DNA of 64,000 bases from Paraconiothyrium sp. Pb-2020. Lineage: Eukaryota; Ascomycota; Dothideomycetes; Pleosporales; Didymosphaeriaceae. The notes beneath the pieces were generated by a model. It saw only the letters and a list, made by a program, of their open reading frames with translations. It had not been told where the DNA came from and did no database searches. Positions 57,801 through 64,000 of this stretch are shown here, one piece after another. A program made the translations under genes and the position numbers. The DNA lies in NCBI GenBank assembly GCA_022419385.1, contig JAJUBI010000004.1, positions 1,717,286 through 1,781,285 of the forward strand, given 5' to 3'. How positions within the stretch are numbered: the first letter of the stretch is position 1; every line of letters starts with the position of its first letter.

Positions 57801-59703
57801 GGCAGTGAGCAGGGCGGAATTGTGTTATAGCAGCTGGCGGCACAAACGGCCGAAGCATGCGCCGGCGGAATGGGTAGCAGTGTGGCAAGGCGACGAAAGC
57901 GGTAGCGAGGTCCTGCAGGTTGAGGGGAGTGCGGCAGAGGGGATCAGGGAGCAAGCGCAAGGCAACGCTGGGCGGAGGGGCTATAAGAGTCTCGTCCGGG
58001 CGGAAGATGGAAATCGGCTGACAATGGGGGAAGCCGTCATGGCCAATGTAAAATCCCATCTGCTGGCAAGATCAGCTTGGATGCGAGGGATCGGTCGATG
58101 GCAGCAAGCGCGAGGCCAAGCGAGCCAACAGGCGCTGCAGAGGCGCCCACCCGCGCCATGCTAAACTTGCTTGAACATGGCCTTTGTGCATGCCGTTTCC
58201 GATCGCGTCGCGCGCAGCCCGCCCGCGAAAGCCCCCTACTGCCACCGCCCGCACGCAGCAGCCCTCGCTGCTTGCATCCGCACGGCGCGTCGCCTGCCCG
58301 CCTGCCCGCCTGCCCGCCGCCTGTGAGAGAGAGGGGCACAGCACGCACTGCAGGACGCGTCGCCGCACACTGCACCGATGCTGCCCGCCTCCGCACTAGG
58401 CGTCCATCGCCCACAACAGCGCTCCATTGCGGCCTGGTGCGTCTGGCGCGCGCGGTCACGTTGCCCGACCGCCCCCGACCGTCCCTGCCCAGCACGTTCG
58501 CAGTGCCACAGAACCTCTGCGCCCTGACGACCCTTACATTCAGCCTGTTGCCGTCGCAGCACCGCTCTGAGTCGCGCTCCGATCGGGTCTCTTGGTGAGC
58601 ACGTTTCGGACGTTCTGGAACCTCCTCGCAGTTCCCACGCCCCACCGGCCTGCCTTCGACGACGCTGACACCTATCAGCAGCCCGCGAGCTGGCTCAGGA
58701 ACCTAGCGGAGCATCGCCCTGCGCCATGACGTCGCTACGGAGGGGCAGCTCCGCGGATCCGACCCCTGAAAATATGGGGTGTCTCCTATCCCTCTCTAAT
58801 ACCACCTCGAAATGGACGGAAAATCCTGCCGCAGCCAATCACCATCCCGCGTCTGCCCTTTCGTTCACCAACACAATCAGGCGTCGCAGCCTGCCTGTCA
58901 TAACCCTGCATCCCCATTCGTCACAGGGCAGTGTGCGATCCGCAGGCCACTTGACGTCATGGGATGATGGCATTGTCAATTTGCCCATGGCGATCACTCC
59001 ATTTCCCCATCTTTGAGCATATTTTGCCATGTGCAACCGTGCGCTGTTCCCCGCCGTGCGATAGCGTACACCTCCCAGTACGCAGCGCTGGAAGCGCGAT
59101 GGCTGCCGAAGTCGAACCATATGACGCGCTATAAACCCCCGCGTCCTCGTACATATGGGCTTTCTGCTGCTGAACTCGCTCTGAACAGCAGCCCTCGCTC
59201 GTCAGGCTCCATCCAGGCCTATATCGTCTGAAAACGGTCGTGGATCGGATAGCCCTGTGCGGAAAATCCCGATCGACTTCAACTGCAACTGCACAGCTTC
59301 CAATTCGTCGACAGAGAACGTCTAGTCATTACATCGTTTGTTACGGTGTCTTCGAACCTACGGCTAAAAAGCCCCGCGGGAACTTCTGCGGACAGCAACA
59401 GAAACCATGGTCCATACTTGTGGGGCTTCCCGCCTGCCGGAAGTTTGAATATGTCGCGTCTGATGTTGCAAACGCCTACATGATATGACAAGATGTTAGT
59501 CCGAACTCTTTTCACTACTGCTTACAACAAAGGCTCTGCTCGCACTGTCGATGCTGCCCCACACTGCTATGGCTCGGCATCCTTTTACCTTGGCCAATGA
59601 CCCGTAGCTTGCCGAAAGGTTCCAACGGCAACGTTTGGGGTCGGCCTGGGAATACCCCGCATGAAGAACCGCGGCGCTCTCATACTATGGTATGTGTCAT
59701 GTG
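57801..59703. other. GC-rich upstream region of the bZIP gene
   Basis: It holds no convincing gene. From ~58.1 to 58.6 kb the plus strand is strongly C-rich and long frames appear on both strands by composition alone. An 8-bp unit gcctgccc is repeated three times at 58292-58315. The long C-rich leader fits a regulated promoter or 5' UTR, but no specific site is claimed. Confidence 0.5.
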
Positions 59704-60033
59704 TCAATCGTAGCTGAGTATCATCCGTGAAAGGCGGTGGACCCGCCGAACTTTCAAGATAGTTCGGCACGTTACGTCGTACGTGGGACCAGTGGTCTGA
59801 TCGACCTGCAACCATGTGCATGACGGATTGTGGAAGACTGGCCCCTGAATGCGCTCTCTGCCGGATTGGCCACGGCATTCGATGCCGATGACTTTCGCTG
59901 GGCCACTGGTATCGGGAACCCCTCTCAAGAATGAAGTATTGCCAGCCAGATCGCATGTAAATCTTTCTTCCGGAGACTCAGTTTTGTAGCTCGTCAGCTT
60001 GTGGACTCTGTCAGCTCGCCAACCGAAAGCCAT
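59704..60033 (-). CDS. doubtful small four-cysteine protein, 109 aa
   Basis: An open frame on the minus strand starting at ATG 60033. It has four cysteines (RFTCDLAG, GIECRGQ, PSCTW, VTCRT), Gly/Pro/Thr-rich spacing and an even polar composition, as in small fungal secreted proteins. Immediately upstream the same frame reads a hydrophobic AFIFALINT, but it is cut by a stop, so any signal peptide would need an unseen exon. There is no homologue I can name. Confidence 0.25.
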   Translation of the reverse strand: MAFGWRADRVHKLTSYKTESPEERFTCDLAGNTSFLRGVPDTSGPAKVIGIECRGQSGRERIQGPVFHNPSCTWLQVDQTTGPTYDVTCRTILKVRRVHRLSRMILSYD

Positions 60034-61687
60034 CGTGTTGATCAATGCAAAAATAAACGCAGCTCACCACCCATGCAAGGCTGTGAGCAACTCTTATCTA
60101 GGCTTAGAAGTCTACGACAACCCGGCTTACAAAACATGTGAAGCTCTTCGATTTCAGATCTTTTTACAGGCAGGCCACCAACGATGGTAGCTTGATGAAA
60201 ATGCAGCGAAGCATGCCTGTTCCCCGCAATGCGTAGACTGGGCTGGGCTATTGTACATTTGGCTAGTTGGTTGTCAGCCTCTGCGTCGCGGATGCGAGAG
60301 ATCGAAGATGAGGCGACTGCTCATGCCTCCGCACCATCATTGTACTCCAACCGGGACCTCAACCGACGGACGGTCACGACTCGACGACAGATCCAGTCCA
60401 ACATCCTTCAAGAACAGGTTCTTGACTCGACTTGAGCATGGAAAGCTGACCCTCTGTGACAAGCTGCGAGTGACAGAGGACGCGCATCATATTGAGAAGT
60501 TTCAAGCACAGAGTGGCCTCCTTATACTCCCATTTTGAGACCCGAACATTCACATGCTTTTAGTTTCTCTGATGGACCTGGAATCTGCATTTCAAATAAT
60601 GGTAGGTGCGCTGAAGGAGTGAAAGATGCCACCTCGATCTCGAACATTGGCCGCGCGACGGCTCATTCCGTACGATCACCGCGGCGAAGGTCACTGAAAG
60701 CGAAATAAAATGCACTGTATTCGATGCTGGTCTGTGGGCAACTGCGATCCCCATGTTTCTTTGCGTATGCTACTTATTACTGAATGTCTCTCAAGTACAC
60801 TGGAACCACTCTCATGCTCTATATGACATCGCGCTTCATAATCCACAACGCCATCGTTATATTACTATTTTCAACTAATTTCTCACCCACAGCAGAAGAT
60901 CGGCTCCGTCACGCTTAGAATCAGGCCACATGAGAGCTCCTTCTCCGAGCGCCCGTCACGCTACTGGTCAGATGTAGAAGAGGACCGTCAAGATACACAT
61001 CGTCTGCCTCCACTTGCTACGGTATGCTCCAATGAACTCTACTATACCTCTCTTCTGTCGCGTTGATTACGATAACCGCGTGCGCACTACTTTGTCTAAA
61101 TTCTTCAGGTACGTAGTACCTAGTACGTAGGTTGCTGTATGCCAGGATCCTACGAAGAAGACGGGGCTCAGGACGTTGAACAGCGTGGTCGCGCTCGATT
61201 TAATGCTTGTGTGCTGTAAGAATAGCAGCTTTGACAAGGAGTGGTTCTTGGCTATCAATAGCGCACAAGTGGAGTCGTCCATGCTCGAGCCGCTATCAAA
61301 CATCAAACGATCGTTGAGTGGTGTGTTTGACCTGTCGTTGATGTTGACTGGGCCGTTATGGACGATGAAATTCGAGGAAGAGGCGGCCGAGTCTGGTATC
61401 GTTGTAGCATGGGGTAGAATCCCTTGCTGGAAGAAGGGTTCCTTACGTTGGACTCACAATATCGTCGTCGTTAGCTCGGACTTGACCAGGAGGTTTACGC
61501 CATTTATATATCCTATAGTATATCTGAGTTTCAACTGCAGTCCGTAGTTTGGTAAAGGAAGTGTAATCCAGTTTAACAATGAGCGATCTAACTAGCACCA
61601 AATGTTTTTACGATTGAAATCCACCTTATTCTTGATACAATTCCTATCCGTCTTACTACTCATTCTCTTCGTCAACGTTATTTCCAA
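60034..61687. other. intergenic, no gene seen
   Basis: Frames of 60-123 codons overlap on both strands (e.g. 61176-61547 plus against 61067-61306 minus) without motifs. The 3' end of the aminotransferase gene lies at its right edge. Confidence 0.45.
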
Positions 61688-62979
61688 TTATCCAGACAGT
61701 ATCTTCTTGAGGGTTTCTACAAGTTCTTGGATCTCCTCCTCCGTGTTGTAGTGCACCATGCTTACGCGCACCACACCCTCCGGTGCCAGCCCCAATACCT
61801 CATCGCACAACCTCTTGGAATAGAAATGACCCCATCTGAACCCAAAGTTGCTGATCCTGTCCGCCTGCTCCACGATGTCCCGTGAGTTCTTGCCGTCCAC
61901 CACAAACGAGATGGTCGGAACTCTTACAGCTGAGTCTGTCGATGTAGAACCCAGCACCGTGATGTCCTTGCGTGAGTTCAAAAAGTCAAGCAGAATGGAC
62001 TGCAATCTTCCTTCATGCACGACGATAGCATCGCTCTTGTCGGCCAGGTAGTCGACTATGCAGGGAAGAGACTGCACGTTTTCGTAGTTGGAAGCTGCGA
62101 AGCCGAGTTTGTCTTCGAGGGTTTTGGTGGGGTTGAAGTAGTGCGGGAGCGGTTTGACGTGTTCTTGGGCAGCCTTGCTGGCGTATAGGACCGCTATATG
62201 TGGGCCGTATACCTGGCTAAATCAGCACACGTATGTATAGAGAAAGGCCCGGAGGTGGGCTGGTTTACTTTGTACCACGAGAACGCGTAGAAGTCCACTC
62301 CAAAGGCTTTCACATCAACCTTTCGATGGGGAGCGAAGCTCACACCGTCCACACAAAATAAAGCACCTGCCTCATGCACAATGTCTGCAATTGCCTTCAC
62401 GTCATGAATCCCTCCCAAAATATTACTCACGTGGGTGCACGCAACGAACTTTACCTTCGGCCCTAGTAGCGGTTTGAGGTTTTCAGGCGTAAGTTTCAAT
62501 TCTGGCTTAGGCGATTCCCACCACTTGACCGTGAGCTTCAGACGATCTGCCAAATGGAGCCAGGGCTTCACGTTCGTCTCATGCTCCATCTTCGACAGAA
62601 CGATCTCTGAGCCTTCGGGAATCTTCAGCGCCGACGAAAGGTTCATGAAGAGCTGGGTGGTAGAGCCTCCGAGGACGATCTCATCGCGGCCTGCATTCAT
62701 GTATTTTGCAGCAGCCTTATAGCCTTCTTCGTATCTAGTATTAGAAATTTTGCCGGTGTGGTAGGAGGCGCCGAGCTGGACATTGGTCTTTGACAGATAT
62801 TGGGTTATGCTGTTTGGACTCTTAGTGGCTCTTCCCCCCTTCATATACCAGAGGAGAGCTTACGAATCGATCACATCTCCCAGGGTCTGACTTCCTCCGG
62901 CGTTGTCGAGAAAAACCTGGTCTTGCCTCAGTGCGGGGAAGCGCTCGCGGGCTGCGGCAACATCGAATGCTTCAGACAT
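61688..62979 (-). CDS. class V aminotransferase, cysteine-desulfurase-like
   Basis: Exons 62979..62864, 62809..62269, 62212..61688, with introns of 54 and 56 nt, giving 393 aa. The start MSEAFDVAAARERFPAL is typical of the family. FLDNAGGSQ is the substrate/PLP loop and ASYHTGKISNTRYEEG follows. FCVDGVSFAPH gives Asp193, which pairs with the PLP ring nitrogen, and FYAFSWYKVYGPH gives Lys219, the PLP Schiff-base lysine, lying just before the second intron. The C-terminal domain has GFRWGHFYSKRL and VRVSMVHYNTEEEI, as in aminotransferase V enzymes of the cysteine desulfurase-like subgroup. No targeting sequence is visible, so probably cytosolic. It is not the canonical mitochondrial NFS1, which has a different Cys loop. 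The substrate is uncertain. Confidence 0.9.
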
Positions 62980-63817
62980 CTTGGATGATGATGGACTATA
63001 GAGGATGTTTGGGCCGGATGGATTAGATGGAGACTTGAAGCTTATATACGAAGATGCGATACTGTTGAAGGTGGACCGCTTTATTAGATAGACGCACGAC
63101 ACATGCGGGTAGTGAGGGGTTAGCCAGATTAGGCAGGCGTACATTTGTGTGTGCAATGACGCACGCCCCACTGCGACCGATTTGTTTAACCTGTCCTGCC
63201 ATTAATCGTGCTCACAGTGTAGACATCCTTTGTTTTTCACGAACACAATGTCGGCTTAGAAAGGATGCTTCAACACACCAGCAACGAAGGATCATCAATT
63301 ATACGTCAGCTCGAAAGATAAGGTACTCATGGTAGGCTATACACAAGTGTCGTATGTACTGTAGTGGGGACGGTTAGCGACGGCGCTGCAACTTGCAGTG
63401 CTACGCAGGTACGCAGCCACTCGAAGAGAAATGTGGTCAATGCATTGGTGGGACGCGCTGCTACATATCAATGTTCCACAGCAAATCTCCACAGAGCTCT
63501 CGTCCATACGTTGAGGATGGAAGAGAGGGTGGTTAAGATCCCTCCGCTTTCACCCGGCGTGGATGCTGGCGAAGCAAATCGTACTTGAGCTCTGTCCACT
63601 TTGGGTGACACCAATTGAAAGCCAAACCTTGGCTGTACTGATACCCTCGCATGGGATTGAATGACACCACTGAAGAGCCATTGATCGAAGTATGAGGTTC
63701 ACAGATCCAACAAAACAAAGGAGTCCGTGAGCATGTCGAGCTTCCGAAAGGGGTTGTGAGAAAATTGTTGGAGAGGGTTAGCGTTCTAAGGGTCGTTTCC
63801 TGAGATCAACGTCTACC
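62980..63817. other. intergenic, no gene seen
   Basis: Upstream region of the aminotransferase and 3' flank of the partial gene. There are small frames only. Confidence 0.5.
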
Positions 63818-64000
63818 TCAAACCTTGTATGTTGTCCATACCGCCGCTTCAAACTCTTTGATCAACGTCTCGCTCTTTTCGTCGCCCCAAGGAATGACCT
63901 GCGTCGCAAAGAAATACGCCAGGCCCTTCTCGCGGTTCGCATTCCAGCTTAGGTTCGCCATCCCATGCCATCCAAGCGTACCCTTGGGCTTGGAGTAGTC
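63818..64000 (-). CDS. beta-lactamase/transpeptidase-like serine hydrolase, C-terminal end (partial)
   Basis: The last 60 codons of a minus-strand gene that continues beyond the window, with a stop at 63820-63818. The reading KGTLGWHGMANLSWNANR followed by KGLAYFFATQVIPWGD and LIKEFEAAVWTTYKV is the C-terminal signature of class C beta-lactamase-related esterases/transpeptidases (compare the G-W-G-G motif and the L-A-x-x-F-x-T-Q-x-x-P strand). In fungi such proteins include EstB-like esterases and LovD-like acyltransferases. The catalytic SxxK and Y-x-N motifs lie outside, so activity cannot be judged. Confidence 0.75.
   Translation of the reverse strand, partial: DYSKPKGTLGWHGMANLSWNANREKGLAYFFATQVIPWGDEKSETLIKEFEAAVWTTYKV

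Noticed and set aside
58037..58645. 202-codon minus frame with matching long plus frames
   Set aside because: GC-rich DNA produces long frames on both strands; the translation is Arg/Ala/Cys-rich without any motif and lies in a promoter-like region.

Overview
This window comes from a filamentous ascomycete fungus. The protein-coding genes carry short introns (44-88 nt, GT..AG, often with a CTAAC/CTGAC-like branch site), and there are two Zn2Cys6 transcription factors, a Crh-type GPI-anchored glucanosyltransferase and a trypsin-like secreted protease. The first 11.8 kb is a retrotransposon graveyard mutated in the way repeat-induced point mutation (RIP) acts: CpA/TpG are nearly absent, TpA is everywhere, and Trp/Gln codons have become stops. 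A Dothideomycete is my best guess, but that is inference.

Layout. 1-6958: an LTR/Gypsy chromovirus with both LTRs, decayed gag (zinc knuckle), RT, RNase H, integrase and chromodomain. 6959-~9400: the 3' part of a second chromovirus, whose reading resumes at the RT/RNase H junction, so element 1 is probably nested in it. ~9440-10770: a RIP-mutated reading frame on the minus strand. ~10.8-11.8 kb: AT-rich LTR-like debris with a perfect palindrome. The change to normal gene-rich DNA at ~11.8 kb is abrupt, about 20 bp from the stop codon of a membrane-anchored double-domain amidohydrolase (minus). Then come a secreted intradiol dioxygenase-like protein (+), an unrecognised 322-aa protein (+), a small protein in which all six cysteines are Cys-Pro (+), a broken catalase 3' fragment (minus), a hemerythrin/HHE protein (+) and a secreted GH13 alpha-amylase (minus).

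27.4-34.1 kb is a gene desert with a 61-bp tandem duplication. It is followed by a GH16 Crh-type wall enzyme (+), a small putative secreted or membrane protein (minus), a trypsin (+), a 3.2-kb gap, cohesin SMC3 (+, with an apparent frameshift cluster near the C-terminal head), a Zn2Cys6 factor (+), a DJ-1/PfpI protein (+), a five-exon Zn2Cys6/fungal_trans factor (minus), a bZIP with an AT-hook (minus), a 3.9-kb gap with one weak small-protein candidate, a class V aminotransferase (minus) and the C-terminal end of a beta-lactamase-like serine hydrolase (minus, running off the right edge).

How genes may work together. Most look like independent fungal housekeeping, secretion and regulation genes. 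The one suggestive neighbourhood is 22.3-25.1 kb: a Cys-Pro (heme-regulatory-motif-like) repeat protein, a catalase remnant and a hemerythrin-domain protein lie side by side, suggesting a present or former heme/iron/peroxide locus. The Cys-Pro protein is the best candidate for something undescribed.
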